A DNA stretch of 64,000 bases, taken from assembly GCA_013361095.1 (NCBI GenBank), contig JAATWA010000001.1, forward strand, positions 1,586,001 through 1,650,000, given 5' to 3'. The stretch's first letter is position 1. Every line of letters begins with the position of its first letter. Below are positions 9,032 to 17,788 of this stretch, piece after piece. A program made the position numbers and the translations under genes. The stretch is from Pseudanabaena biceps (GTDB lineage Bacteria > Cyanobacteriota > Cyanobacteriia > Pseudanabaenales > Pseudanabaenaceae). The notes beneath the pieces were generated by a model. It did no database searches. It saw only the letters and a program-made list of their open reading frames with translations, and was not told the origin of the DNA.

Positions 9032-9916
9032 TTATAGTACATCGGCAAAGGCTGGTCTTAGCTTTTTATAGGTGTATAAACCAAGCCCAAATACGATAGC
9101 AGATATTGCTGAAGTTACTCCCCATTCACTCCAATGTTTTATTTCACCAATCAAGATGATATCTCGATAAACTTCAGAAATTGCAGCCATTGGATTTAGC
9201 CAAAATACCCAACCACGAAATGATTCTGGTATTGCCGAAGCAGGATAAATAATAGGTGTCATATAAAACCAAACATTTAAAATTACTCCCAAGGTCTGTG
9301 GGATATCCCGCAAAAACACTGTTAAGCCTGCTGTGAGATAACCTAGTCCCATAGTCAAAAGAATCTGAGAAAGCCAAACCAAGGGTAACAGAGCAAGAGT
9401 TGTATGTAAGGTATGCGTGGTTAAAGCAACAAAAAAAATCAGTAGGATTAGACCAAAAGAACTTTCTATAAGGGCCGATAAAACTGGTACTAGAGGTAAC
9501 AATGTCAGAGGAAACACAACTTTTTTGACTAAATTGGGCTGCGCTATGACTGAGTTAGAAGCCTGTGTCAACCCACTTGTAAATGCAATCCAAGGTAATA
9601 GACCTGCAAAAAGCCACAATCCAAAAGTGAAATTATTATCTGGCACACCATGTAAACTAAGTTTTACCTTAAGCACGATCGCAAACACATATGTATAAAT
9701 CAGTAATTGGGATAACTGATTGACTAATGGCCATAGGTTTCCCAAAACTGAACCCTTATAACGAGCTTCCAAATCTCGCCGAACCAAAGTTCTGAGTAAA
9801 TCGAACTTAGCCCACTGTGGATCACTAACAGGAAGAAATCTTTTTAATTTTTTGGTCTTGCTTAGAACTACGTGCATTGAGCGCAACAATTGATGACTCC
9901 AATCAGTTTCTATCAA
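9032..9916 (-). CDS. wzm: O-antigen/polysaccharide ABC exporter permease
   Basis: 294 residues with six predicted membrane spans and the ABC-2 family pattern: LVRRDLEARYKGSVLGNLWP near the N-terminus, WIAFTSGLTQASNSV in the first loop and IYPASAIPESFRGWVFWLNP before the last two spans. It forms the channel for Wzt, whose gene follows after 51 bases. As the first gene of the minus-strand run it is probably transcribed from the divergent region 9917-10317. Confidence 0.92.
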   Translation of the reverse strand: MIETDWSHQLLRSMHVVLSKTKKLKRFLPVSDPQWAKFDLLRTLVRRDLEARYKGSVLGNLWPLVNQLSQLLIYTYVFAIVLKVKLSLHGVPDNNFTFGLWLFAGLLPWIAFTSGLTQASNSVIAQPNLVKKVVFPLTLLPLVPVLSALIESSFGLILLIFFVALTTHTLHTTLALLPLVWLSQILLTMGLGYLTAGLTVFLRDIPQTLGVILNVWFYMTPIIYPASAIPESFRGWVFWLNPMAAISEVYRDIILIGEIKHWSEWGVTSAISAIVFGLGLYTYKKLRPAFADVL

Positions 9917-9958
9917 CTATACCAACATGAAAGCCTCAAAATTTATTTGCTCTCCCAA

Positions 9959-10076
9959 GGCAACCGCATAAAAAATAGACAGCTTATGCAGTAAGGATTT
10001 AAATCCTAAGTATTTTTACTTGCTAATTTCTAGACTGCCTGATAGTTAAGGATTTCAATGTTTTTATGCGGTTGCC
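9959..10076. repeat. 118-bp element with 16-bp perfect terminal inverted repeats
   Basis: GGCAACCGCATAAAAA (9959-9974) is repeated in inverted form at 10061-10076. The interior has a further palindrome, AGGATTTAAATCCT (9994-10007). It lies in the divergent promoter region between wzm and rmlC. No target duplication is evident. It could be a miniature element or a long regulatory dyad. Confidence 0.6.
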
Positions 10077-10335
10077 CTGAAGCAGAATGGCAGAGAGCGA
10101 ATAAGTTGGCGTAGTCCCTAATATTGTAGGGTACTGATTCTGATAAGTTGCCAATCTAAATCTGAGCTTTCTTGTATGGGTATTACTTGAGATGGTGATC
10201 TCAAGGTGTCTAGCCTGATAATTTATAGGGATTTGTCCATAAGTATGCCTCATTACTCTTAGGTAAGTACGATCAATTCCTCCGAGAGATGGATTTTAAG
10301 GCATAATTTTATGGCTAATGTCACGAAATATTTGC

Positions 10336-10881
10336 ATGAAAGTTGAAATCACAGCAATTCCTGATGTTTTACTAATTACGCCTAGGGTATTTGGGGATGA
10401 GCGAGGCTTTTTTTATGAATCTTACAATCACCAAGCTTTTGTCGAAAAAACAGGCTTAGATCTCACCTTTGTCCAAGACAATCATTCGCGATCGCAAAAA
10501 AATGTGTTGCGCGGATTGCATTATCAAATTGGCAAGCCTCAAGGTAAATTAGTGAGAACTTTAGCAGGGAAAATTCAAGATATTGCCGTAGACTTGCGAC
10601 AAGGTTCTCCAACATTTGGAAAATCGGTAAGCTATATTCTTAGCGCGGAAAACTATCAGCAACTATGGATTCCCGCAGGATTTGCTCATGGATTTGTCGT
10701 ATTGTCTGACATTGCCGAAGTTGCTTATAAAACCACAGATTACTATGCTCCTAGTGAGGAAAGGTGTTTATTGTGGAATGATCCTGAGTTAGCGATCGCA
10801 TGGCAACTTGACGAACTTCCCATTTTGTCCGCTAAAGATGCAGTTGGTAAATTACTAAAAGAAGCTGAGTTATTTGCATGA
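10336..10881 (+). CDS. rmlC: dTDP-4-dehydrorhamnose 3,5-epimerase
   Basis: Cupin-fold epimerase of the dTDP-L-rhamnose pathway. Seen: VFGDERGFFYESYN, LRGLHYQ with the catalytic histidine, GKLVRTLAGKIQDIAVDLR and GFAHGFVVLSD. I prefer the ATG at 10336 (181 residues) because family members start a few residues before the TxIPDVLLI segment; an in-frame ATG at 10318 would add six residues. The stop overlaps the rmlB start by ATGA. First gene of rmlC-B-D-A, which run opposite to the sugar-export genes. Confidence 0.93.
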   Translation: MKVEITAIPDVLLITPRVFGDERGFFYESYNHQAFVEKTGLDLTFVQDNHSRSQKNVLRGLHYQIGKPQGKLVRTLAGKIQDIAVDLRQGSPTFGKSVSYILSAENYQQLWIPAGFAHGFVVLSDIAEVAYKTTDYYAPSEERCLLWNDPELAIAWQLDELPILSAKDAVGKLLKEAELFA

Positions 10882-11897
10882 GTCCAATAGAAAAATTTCA
10901 AAAAGTTCTTGTTACAGGTGGAGCTGGTTTTATTGGCTCTAATTATGTACATTACGCCCTCACCCATCATCCCAATTGGGAGATTGTAGTCTTAGATAAG
11001 CTCACCTATGCAGGCAATTTAGATAATCTCAAAGATGTCCGCGATCGCATTACCTTCATTGAAGGCGATATTGCGAATCCTGAAGATGTGGACAAAGCTG
11101 TAACTGGTGTCGATGCGATCCTCAACTTTGCTGCCGAAAGCCATGTAGATCGCAGTCTGCGTGATCCACTACCTTTCATTCGCACCAATATCGAAGGTAC
11201 ATTACTATTATTGGAAGCGGCAAGAAAACATCAAATCAAACGCTTCCTCCATGTTTCCACCGATGAAGTTTACGGAGATCTTGTCGGTAGCGATCGCCAT
11301 TCCCTAGAGTCGGACACCCTATCACCGCGTAGTCCCTATGCCGCATCCAAGGCAGGAGCAGAGCATTTAGTCTTTTCCTATGGCATTAGTTATGGTTTAG
11401 ATGTGGTGATTACCCGTGGCTCGAATACTTACGGGCTGTATCAATATCCTGAAAAAATTATTCCTCTCTTCATCACCAATGCCCTAGAGTCAAAATCTTT
11501 GCCTATTTATGGTGATGGTTCCGCCGTCCGTGATTATCTCTATGTCGAAGATCATTGCTCAGGCATTGATACTGTGCTGCATGCAGGGACAAGTGGTAAA
11601 GCCTATAACCTTGGGGCGCGCATGGAGGTCAATGGTCTTGAGGTTGCCAAAACTATTTTAGGGCTGCTCGATCGCCCCGAATCCTTAATGCAATCTGTCA
11701 GCGATCGCCCTGGGCATGACTACCGCTATTCCGTCGATCCTAGCGCTACCGAATCTCTCGGCTGGCAACGCAAATGGGACTTTCAAAGCGGCATGGCTCA
11801 AACCGTAGCTTGGTACAAACAAAACTCGGACTGGTGGCAAGCGGTCAAGAATAAGAAAGTATTCCAAGAACATTACAACCAGTGGTACGCGCGATGA
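10878..11897 (+). CDS. rmlB: dTDP-glucose 4,6-dehydratase
   Basis: 339 residues of the extended short-chain dehydrogenase family. NAD-binding VTGGAGFIGSN begins near residue 12, the STDEVYGD segment holds the catalytic T-D-E triad (128-130), and YAASK gives Y154 and K158. It turns dTDP-glucose into dTDP-4-keto-6-deoxyglucose, the branch point for both dTDP-rhamnose (rmlC, rmlD) and the 3-amino sugar made by the minus-strand genes. ATGA overlap with rmlC and with rmlD indicates translational coupling. Confidence 0.95.
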   Translation: MSPIEKFQKVLVTGGAGFIGSNYVHYALTHHPNWEIVVLDKLTYAGNLDNLKDVRDRITFIEGDIANPEDVDKAVTGVDAILNFAAESHVDRSLRDPLPFIRTNIEGTLLLLEAARKHQIKRFLHVSTDEVYGDLVGSDRHSLESDTLSPRSPYAASKAGAEHLVFSYGISYGLDVVITRGSNTYGLYQYPEKIIPLFITNALESKSLPIYGDGSAVRDYLYVEDHCSGIDTVLHAGTSGKAYNLGARMEVNGLEVAKTILGLLDRPESLMQSVSDRPGHDYRYSVDPSATESLGWQRKWDFQSGMAQTVAWYKQNSDWWQAVKNKKVFQEHYNQWYAR

Positions 11898-12766
11898 GTC
11901 AACCTCTCAAAGTGGCTCTGATTGGGGCAAATGGACAATTAGGCTCAGATATTGTCAGTCATTTTTTGCCGCAATGCGATCGCTATCAACTCACGGCTCT
12001 AACTCGTGCTGATATTGATATTAGACAGGCTGATATTGTCGATCAAGTTCTAACCACCCAGAAATTTGATGTAGTTATCAATAGCGCCGCCTATGTACGC
12101 GTCGATGACTGTGAGCAGGAAGTGGACACAGCCTTTAATGTCAATGCGATCGGCGCATTAAATGTGGCGCGAGCTTGTCGTGATATCAACGCTCTTTGCG
12201 TCTATATCAGTACCGATTATGTGTTTCGTGGCGATCGCCCATCTCCTTACACTGAGTCCGATATGCCTAATCCAATTAATATCTACGGCACATCCAAACT
12301 CACTGGGGAATACCTAGTCCAACAAACCACGACGCGATCGCTCATTTTGCGAATCTCCAGTGTCTTCGGCAAAGCTGGAGCAAGCGGTAAAGGGGGCAAC
12401 TTCGTAGAAACAATGATCAAAAAAGCGAAGGCAGGCGATCCACTCAAAGTTGTCAATGACATCTTTATGTCACCTACCTATACCTATGATGTTGCCAGAC
12501 TTTTAGATGCACTTTTGCAAGCAGGTGCAACAGGGATCATTCATGGCGCTAATTCTGGGAGTTGTTCATGGCATGAATTTGCCAGTGCAGCCCTTAGTCT
12601 TGCCAATATTCAGCATCCCATAGCCGCTATTCCTGCTTCAGATTTTCCTACTAAAGCTACCAGACCGATGAACTCAGCCTTAATTAGTAATCAGTTACCC
12701 AAAATCACTGATTTTCAGATGCGTTCTTGGCAAGAAGCACTTGCAGCCTATATTCAAGCTAGATAA
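11894..12766 (+). CDS. rmlD: dTDP-4-dehydrorhamnose reductase
   Basis: Last step of dTDP-L-rhamnose synthesis. Rossmann motif LIGANGQLGSD at the N-terminus, then NSAAYVRVDDCE, ISTDYVFRGD and YGTSKLTGE with the catalytic Y and K. The ATG at 11894 (290 residues) overlaps the rmlB stop as ATGA and is preferred; a GTG at 11882 is also in frame but would lengthen the overlap. The last codons of this gene form one arm of the hairpin that follows (12758-12791). Confidence 0.93.
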   Translation: MSQPLKVALIGANGQLGSDIVSHFLPQCDRYQLTALTRADIDIRQADIVDQVLTTQKFDVVINSAAYVRVDDCEQEVDTAFNVNAIGALNVARACRDINALCVYISTDYVFRGDRPSPYTESDMPNPINIYGTSKLTGEYLVQQTTTRSLILRISSVFGKAGASGKGGNFVETMIKKAKAGDPLKVVNDIFMSPTYTYDVARLLDALLQAGATGIIHGANSGSCSWHEFASAALSLANIQHPIAAIPASDFPTKATRPMNSALISNQLPKITDFQMRSWQEALAAYIQAR

Positions 12767-12791
12767 AATCACTTCGTGATTTTCATCTAGC
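12758..12791. repeat. Hairpin whose left arm is the 3' end of rmlD
   Basis: GCTAGATAAAATCAC (12758-12772), which includes the last two sense codons and stop of rmlD, is mirrored by GTGATTTTCATCTAGC (12776-12791) with one extra base and a TTC loop. It sits between rmlD and rmlA, so it may reduce read-through or protect the upstream mRNA. Confidence 0.75.
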
Positions 12792-12808
12792 ATTTACCAT
12801 TCAAAAAT

Positions 12809-13882
12809 ATGAAAGCTCTAATTCTCTCTGGTGGCAAAGGTACAAGATTACGTCCACTAACCTATACAGGCGCAAAGCAGTTAGTACCCGTTGCCAATAA
12901 ACCAATCCTTTGGTATTGCATCGAAAGTATTGTCGCCGCAGGTATTACCGATATCGGCATTGTCATCAGCCCCGAAACTGGTGATGAAGTAAAAAGTAAA
13001 ACAGGAAATGGCGATCGCTTCGGTGCAAATATTACCTATATTCTCCAAGATAAACCCGCAGGCTTAGCCCATGCTGTCAAGATCTCCCAGCCATTCCTTG
13101 GCGAAGAATCTTTCATCATGTTTCTCGGTGACAACCTGATCGAGTCAAATTTAAATAAATTCTTGGCAAGTTTCCAGCAAAAACAATTAGATGCTCTGAT
13201 TTTATTGCGCCAAGTCTCCGATCCTACTGCCTTTGGCGTTGCCACTGTTGATGCTGAGGGTAAAGTGATCAAATTAGTCGAAAAGCCCAAACAACCCGAA
13301 TCAAATCTCGCTCTAGTTGGGGTCTATTTCTTTAAAAATACAATTCATCAGGCGATCGCCCAAATCGCTCCGTCAGCGAGAGGTGAACTAGAAATCACCG
13401 ATGCAATCCAAAAACTGATTGATACTCAAAAGAATGTATCAGCTTCCGAACTAGAAGGCTGGTGGCTCGATACAGGCAAAAAAGATGATATTCTCGCCGC
13501 TAATCAAATTGTGCTTGATGCGAGATTAAAATCTCAAAACTTGGGAGAAATCGACAGTGACAGCAATATTAGTGGTCGTGTAGCGATCGGTAAAGGCTCT
13601 AAGGTAATTAGCTGCAAAATTCGCGGGCCAGTGATCATTGGCGAAAATTGTCATATTGAACATGCCTATATCGGTCCTTATACCAGTATTAGCGATCGCG
13701 TCTCCATCATCGACACCGACATTGAGCATAGCGTCGTTCTCAGTGATTCTAAAATTACAGGCATTCATCAACGCATCGTCGATAGCGTCATCGGTCAGCG
13801 TGTATCAATGAAAGTTTCACCCAAGCGTCCCCAAGCATTACGCTTTCTTGTGGGTGATGATTCTCAACTTGAGATTATGTAG
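12809..13882 (+). CDS. rmlA: Glucose-1-phosphate thymidylyltransferase, long form
   Basis: 357 residues. The nucleotidyltransferase domain starts LSGGKGTRLRPLTYTGAKQL and has VEKPKQPESN and the GWWLDTGKKDD segment. From about residue 245 a left-handed beta-helix follows (ISGRVAIGKGSKVISC, IGENCHIEHAYIGPYTSI). This long form is common in cyanobacteria, actinobacteria and archaea, in contrast to the 290-residue enterobacterial RmlA. It makes dTDP-glucose for RmlB. The order C-B-D-A, with rmlA last and separated by a hairpin, is slightly unusual. Confidence 0.92.
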   Translation: MKALILSGGKGTRLRPLTYTGAKQLVPVANKPILWYCIESIVAAGITDIGIVISPETGDEVKSKTGNGDRFGANITYILQDKPAGLAHAVKISQPFLGEESFIMFLGDNLIESNLNKFLASFQQKQLDALILLRQVSDPTAFGVATVDAEGKVIKLVEKPKQPESNLALVGVYFFKNTIHQAIAQIAPSARGELEITDAIQKLIDTQKNVSASELEGWWLDTGKKDDILAANQIVLDARLKSQNLGEIDSDSNISGRVAIGKGSKVISCKIRGPVIIGENCHIEHAYIGPYTSISDRVSIIDTDIEHSVVLSDSKITGIHQRIVDSVIGQRVSMKVSPKRPQALRFLVGDDSQLEIM

Positions 13883-14023
13883 GAAGTAGAGAGCTACATA
13901 CCATACGCGATGTTCAACTAAATAACTAGGAAGAGAGCAAGCCTTCAAACTTCAGGGGGCGAGGGTTGTGACTATTTCCCGATCTCCTCTATTGCACATC
14001 ACGTATTTAGATATTAAGCAGTG

Positions 14024-14065
14024 AATAATTATCGGTACGGGGCTTTACCGCGCACCAATAATTAT
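14024..14065. terminator. Hairpin directly after the methyltransferase-GT2 gene
   Basis: AATAATTATCGGT and ACCAATAATTAT nearly pair around a GC-rich tip. It touches the stop codon of the minus-strand gene at 14066 and probably ends its transcript and, from the other side, the rml transcript. Confidence 0.6.
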
Positions 14066-15520
14066 CTATAAAAATCGAATTTTGCGGGCAGCGTAAACAC
14101 ACATCTTTAGCAAAATAATACCTTCTCGGAAATGGGAAATATTGGAACTTCCATAGGTGCGGGGTTGATAGCGAATTGGCACTTCTACAATGTGTAAGTT
14201 TAGTTTTGCTGCCCCAAATAGTAGATCAAAATCACCAAAAGGATCGAAATCACCAAAGTAGTGACGCTGAGCAACAATACGCTCATAATCTCTCCGCCAA
14301 AGTACTTTTGTACCGCAAAGTGTATCTTTGAGCCTTTGGTTGAGTAAAAAAGAAAATAGACTGGCAAAAAACTTATTTGCCAAAGTATTTAACCAAGGCA
14401 TAGCTACATCACTGCGCGGATATACCAACCGCGAACCGTTAATGAATTCACCTTTACCTGAAGCGATCGCTGTTAAAAACTGTGGTAGTACCTCTGGTGC
14501 AACTGTTAGATCCGCATCTAGAATCATCAAAATATCCCCCTTTGCATGGGAAAACCCTAATCGCACCGCATCACCTTTCCCCTTTCCTGTCTGCTTAAAA
14601 GCTCTATAAGAAAATTGGGGATGAGTAGGTTGCCTCTCAAGCTCTAATTGAATCGAATCCCATGTGTCGTCTGTGGAGTTGCCTTCAACAAAGATAATTT
14701 CTGTGTGACTTCCTAAGGCTGGAATACGCGAAAAAATCGATTTGATATTGCCAGATTCGTTGCGGGTTGGCACGACTATACTTACACTTGGTAAGCTACT
14801 AGTTACTGATTGATTAGAACTCTCCTCAAATCTCTTTCTTGCAACAACATAGTGGGTTAGACAAAGATGATCAATTAGGGGTAAATGACAAATAAACTGA
14901 TTAATTAATTTAGCAATAATAGGTATATTCTTTGGGAAAAGAAAACGCCGACTTTGCTTAATGGGAATATAGCCAGTAATTTCTAAAAAATTAATAATAT
15001 CTGGCATTGCTAGCCAATTTTGCAATGGTTGAGGTCGCCGTTGTCTAACTTTTTCTGCTAGCCATAGTAAAGGTTCCCATAGATAATTATGAAATGAGAT
15101 AATAATTCTTGTTTGAGGATGACAGAAAGCTTGTAAATTTTCTAAAACTGCTTGAATATTACTCAAATAGCCCATTGTGCCTGACAGAATAATATAGTCA
15201 AAATTAGGAAATGAAAGTTGTTCATGAGTAAGTTGTTCTGCATCTAAAACATAAAACTTTAAGTCGGGATATTTTTGCTGCGCGATCGCTATTACGCTTT
15301 CCGAGAAATCAATTCCTACACCCACGTTAGGCTTAGTAGCAGCCAATAATTCTCCAGTACCACAACCAATTTCTAGTACATTTGAGTTTTGAGGAATCAA
15401 AAACTGATGTAATTTTTCTATGTCTTGGTAGTAGTACAGATTGCGATCGCGCCAGCGATCAAGATAATTTGCAAACTCTTCAAAATGTTGCCAAACTTGT
15501 TTTTTATATGTTTCTTGCAT
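14066..15520 (-). CDS. Fusion of SAM-dependent methyltransferase and GT2 polyprenyl-phosphate glycosyltransferase
   Basis: 484 residues in two parts. Residues 1-230 are a class I methyltransferase: VLEIGCGTGELLA (48-60), GVGIDFSESVI, then LDAEQL. Residues from about 245 are a GT2 domain of the dolichyl/undecaprenyl-phosphate sugar transferase type: SIVVPTRNESGNIKSIF, VEGNSTDDTWD, ILDADLTVAPEVLP and the late EVPIRYQPRTYGSSNI. No C-terminal membrane anchor follows. The GT2 half probably loads a sugar on undecaprenyl phosphate for the GT39-like enzyme encoded upstream; what the methyltransferase half modifies is unknown. A fused rather than separate arrangement is the notable point. Confidence 0.85.
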   Translation of the reverse strand: MQETYKKQVWQHFEEFANYLDRWRDRNLYYYQDIEKLHQFLIPQNSNVLEIGCGTGELLAATKPNVGVGIDFSESVIAIAQQKYPDLKFYVLDAEQLTHEQLSFPNFDYIILSGTMGYLSNIQAVLENLQAFCHPQTRIIISFHNYLWEPLLWLAEKVRQRRPQPLQNWLAMPDIINFLEITGYIPIKQSRRFLFPKNIPIIAKLINQFICHLPLIDHLCLTHYVVARKRFEESSNQSVTSSLPSVSIVVPTRNESGNIKSIFSRIPALGSHTEIIFVEGNSTDDTWDSIQLELERQPTHPQFSYRAFKQTGKGKGDAVRLGFSHAKGDILMILDADLTVAPEVLPQFLTAIASGKGEFINGSRLVYPRSDVAMPWLNTLANKFFASLFSFLLNQRLKDTLCGTKVLWRRDYERIVAQRHYFGDFDPFGDFDLLFGAAKLNLHIVEVPIRYQPRTYGSSNISHFREGIILLKMCVYAARKIRFL

Positions 15521-15647
15521 TAGACTCTAAAATTTATTTTTTGTTTAAATAGCTAGATAAGATTAAATATAAAATCCCAGAAAAATATAGTAAATACTAT
15601 ACATTTACTGCAATTTTTGATTCTAATTTTTAATTATAAACAGCTCT

Positions 15648-17240
15648 TTATTTTATCTTTACTAAACGCCATTCTTTAATAGAAGTAATTATTTCTGTTG
15701 ACGAATTTTTTGCAATCTTTGGACTTAGCCAAGCATAACTACTAGTTGGAAGTTCGTTAATTGATTGCATTTGCTTACCTAATTTTTGGGTATAAAAACT
15801 CAGTAAAAGCCAAGTAGGATGATCTGCATTTTTTGCCCAAATTAAAGGGTCAGTCGGATCTAGCTCATCTTGAATTACAAAGTCAACAACTTGGTTCTCT
15901 AAAATATTAGATACTAGCGGCTGTTGTAAAGCCATTCGCATCTCTGGTGAGCGATCGCTAAAAACTCCCCCCATCCCCGCTAATGCAATGGCAAACCATA
16001 TCGGTATTAAAATTGCAAACTGCCAATATAAGGCAGGCTTTAGTTTAATTAATCCTAGCCATCCCATTCCTGCCAAAAATCCAAACAGGATGTAGGGTTG
16101 CATTTGTAAAGGTGTTGGGAAGATGTTTAAGGTGAACAGGCTGGCGAGGGATATCAAGAGCAACCCCAATCCACTAACTAGCCAACGAAACCACTGTTTT
16201 GTAGCAAGTCTTTCTAAGGCATAGGCGGCGAACAATGCCCAAAAAGGTAAAACTTGTAATGAGTAGTAAGGCATCCGAGTTGAGAACAGCGTTAGTATCA
16301 AGAAAAATGAGAGAGGATATCCCAGCAATAAAGAAATATTGTCAAACTTTGTTCGCTTCTGCCAGATCCAAAATGCTCCTACGATCGCCAAGATTCCCCA
16401 AGGTAATGTATTAGCTGGTAAATTCCAAAAATAGTAAAACCAAGAGTTGTCAGGATTATATAAATTAGGATCAGTACCCCGTAAGTGTAAAATCTTGGCA
16501 AACATTTGTTGGAATGGCAATAATCCATAGCGTTGCCAACTAGCCCATAGCCAAGTAATTGGCAATATTGCACCGATCGCAATTCCCACATATATACCTA
16601 AATTTCGCCACACTTTTTTTGCGTATACATAGGGCAAAAGTGCGATCGGGAAGAGGGCGACCATAAAACTTTTTAGGCAAAATCCTAGTCCTAAAGTCAT
16701 GCCAGCCAGTATTCCAAAACCTAACCGATGAGGATCAGATTTGCTGCTATTTGCTTTGAGTAAAGCCCAAATTCCTAATAGCTCAACTGTGGTTAATACA
16801 ATATCCTGTGATACCACATGAGAGTTGTGTAGCCACAAGAACATGGTTGGTAATAGAAAAGCTGCTAATAGGGCGGTTCTTGAATTTAGTAATTGCTTCC
16901 CAATGTTGTAGGTCAATAAAATGCTGACAAGTGAAGCGATCGCATTAGGTAAACGAGCTGATAGCTCTGATATGCCAAATAACTTGTAACTGATCGCGAT
17001 TAACCATTGCAGTCCGATCGCCCGATCATAAATGGGAACTCCCCACCATTGCATACTAAACCAGTCTTGTCCGTCAGCGATCCAGCGTGCTTGAGTTGCA
17101 TAATAAGCTTCATCATGAGCTAACAAACTTTGGTGGCTTCCTTGTAATAGCAACAAAGGAATACTCCAAGCAATTAGCAAAATGTAGGGATAACTAGTCG
17201 AGAATTTAGAAATTATCTTCGTGATTTTCGTGGTCAGCAA
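15648..17240 (-). CDS. GT39/ArnT-like polytopic membrane glycosyltransferase
   Basis: 530 residues with about ten to twelve hydrophobic spans. The first external loop carries HDEAYYATQARWI, the acidic DE motif used by ArnT, PMT and related enzymes that take a sugar from a polyprenyl-phosphate carrier. ARLPNAIASLVSILLTYNIG follows, typical of the same superfamily. It would act on the periplasmic face, moving the sugar loaded by the GT2 fusion protein onto lipid, glycan or protein. It starts 3 bases after the GtrA gene, so the genes GtrA, this gene and the fusion protein are one transcription unit. Confidence 0.85.
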   Translation of the reverse strand: MLTTKITKIISKFSTSYPYILLIAWSIPLLLLQGSHQSLLAHDEAYYATQARWIADGQDWFSMQWWGVPIYDRAIGLQWLIAISYKLFGISELSARLPNAIASLVSILLTYNIGKQLLNSRTALLAAFLLPTMFLWLHNSHVVSQDIVLTTVELLGIWALLKANSSKSDPHRLGFGILAGMTLGLGFCLKSFMVALFPIALLPYVYAKKVWRNLGIYVGIAIGAILPITWLWASWQRYGLLPFQQMFAKILHLRGTDPNLYNPDNSWFYYFWNLPANTLPWGILAIVGAFWIWQKRTKFDNISLLLGYPLSFFLILTLFSTRMPYYSLQVLPFWALFAAYALERLATKQWFRWLVSGLGLLLISLASLFTLNIFPTPLQMQPYILFGFLAGMGWLGLIKLKPALYWQFAILIPIWFAIALAGMGGVFSDRSPEMRMALQQPLVSNILENQVVDFVIQDELDPTDPLIWAKNADHPTWLLLSFYTQKLGKQMQSINELPTSSYAWLSPKIAKNSSTEIITSIKEWRLVKIK

Positions 17241-17243
17241 AAT

Positions 17244-17681
17244 CTATCTAGGAACATTAAACACAAATTTATCACTCAAACTATAGCTTAGTATTGCCCC
17301 CAAAGCGATGCCAATCATTGTATTGAGCGTATAGTGTATACCAATCCAATCCAATAAGGGAAACAGCAGTAAAACTCTAATTGCAATTACAGAGGCTACT
17401 GATAAATGATATTTGGGTAATTCTCGCAGATAAACATCTTGCCACTCTATTTGCGCGGACTCCCAAACAAATTGGCGATAGCAAAAGAAACTTAGTAATA
17501 GACAAATCTCGGTCGCAAAAGCGTTGCCTAGCGATCGCAGTAATGGTGTGTTCAGGTTAAAAATACCAACTAAAATGCTAATCAGTAGGACATTGATCAG
17601 AGTCATTAAAACGCCCACTAAGATAAATCTGACTATGCGCCGAGTCCAAATTTCCTGCAAAATGTTTGATATTCTATCCAT
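17244..17681 (-). CDS. GtrA family membrane protein (probable polyprenyl-phosphate-sugar flippase)
   Basis: 145 residues with four predicted membrane helices. FILVGVLMTLINVLLISIL and later FCYRQFVWES, and the end LSYSLSDKFVF, match the GtrA family (in phage and Shigella gtr clusters, thought to flip undecaprenyl-phosphate sugars). It is first in a three-gene unit with a GT39-like enzyme and a GT2 carrier-loading enzyme, exactly the three roles of a Gtr system. Confidence 0.85.
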   Translation of the reverse strand: MDRISNILQEIWTRRIVRFILVGVLMTLINVLLISILVGIFNLNTPLLRSLGNAFATEICLLLSFFCYRQFVWESAQIEWQDVYLRELPKYHLSVASVIAIRVLLLFPLLDWIGIHYTLNTMIGIALGAILSYSLSDKFVFNVPR

Positions 17682-17788
17682 TATTCCTCATACCACCAAA
17701 AAAAAATAGCGCGTTGCGCTTAATGACTGCTTCATCTCATTGCTTATAAATAATTAGCATGAGAAAGGCTGCGATATTCATTGATCGA

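Noticed and set aside
10023..10253. 76-residue minus-strand frame in the divergent region
   Set aside because: It overlaps one end of the 118-bp inverted-repeat element and has no ribosome-binding site or family resemblance.
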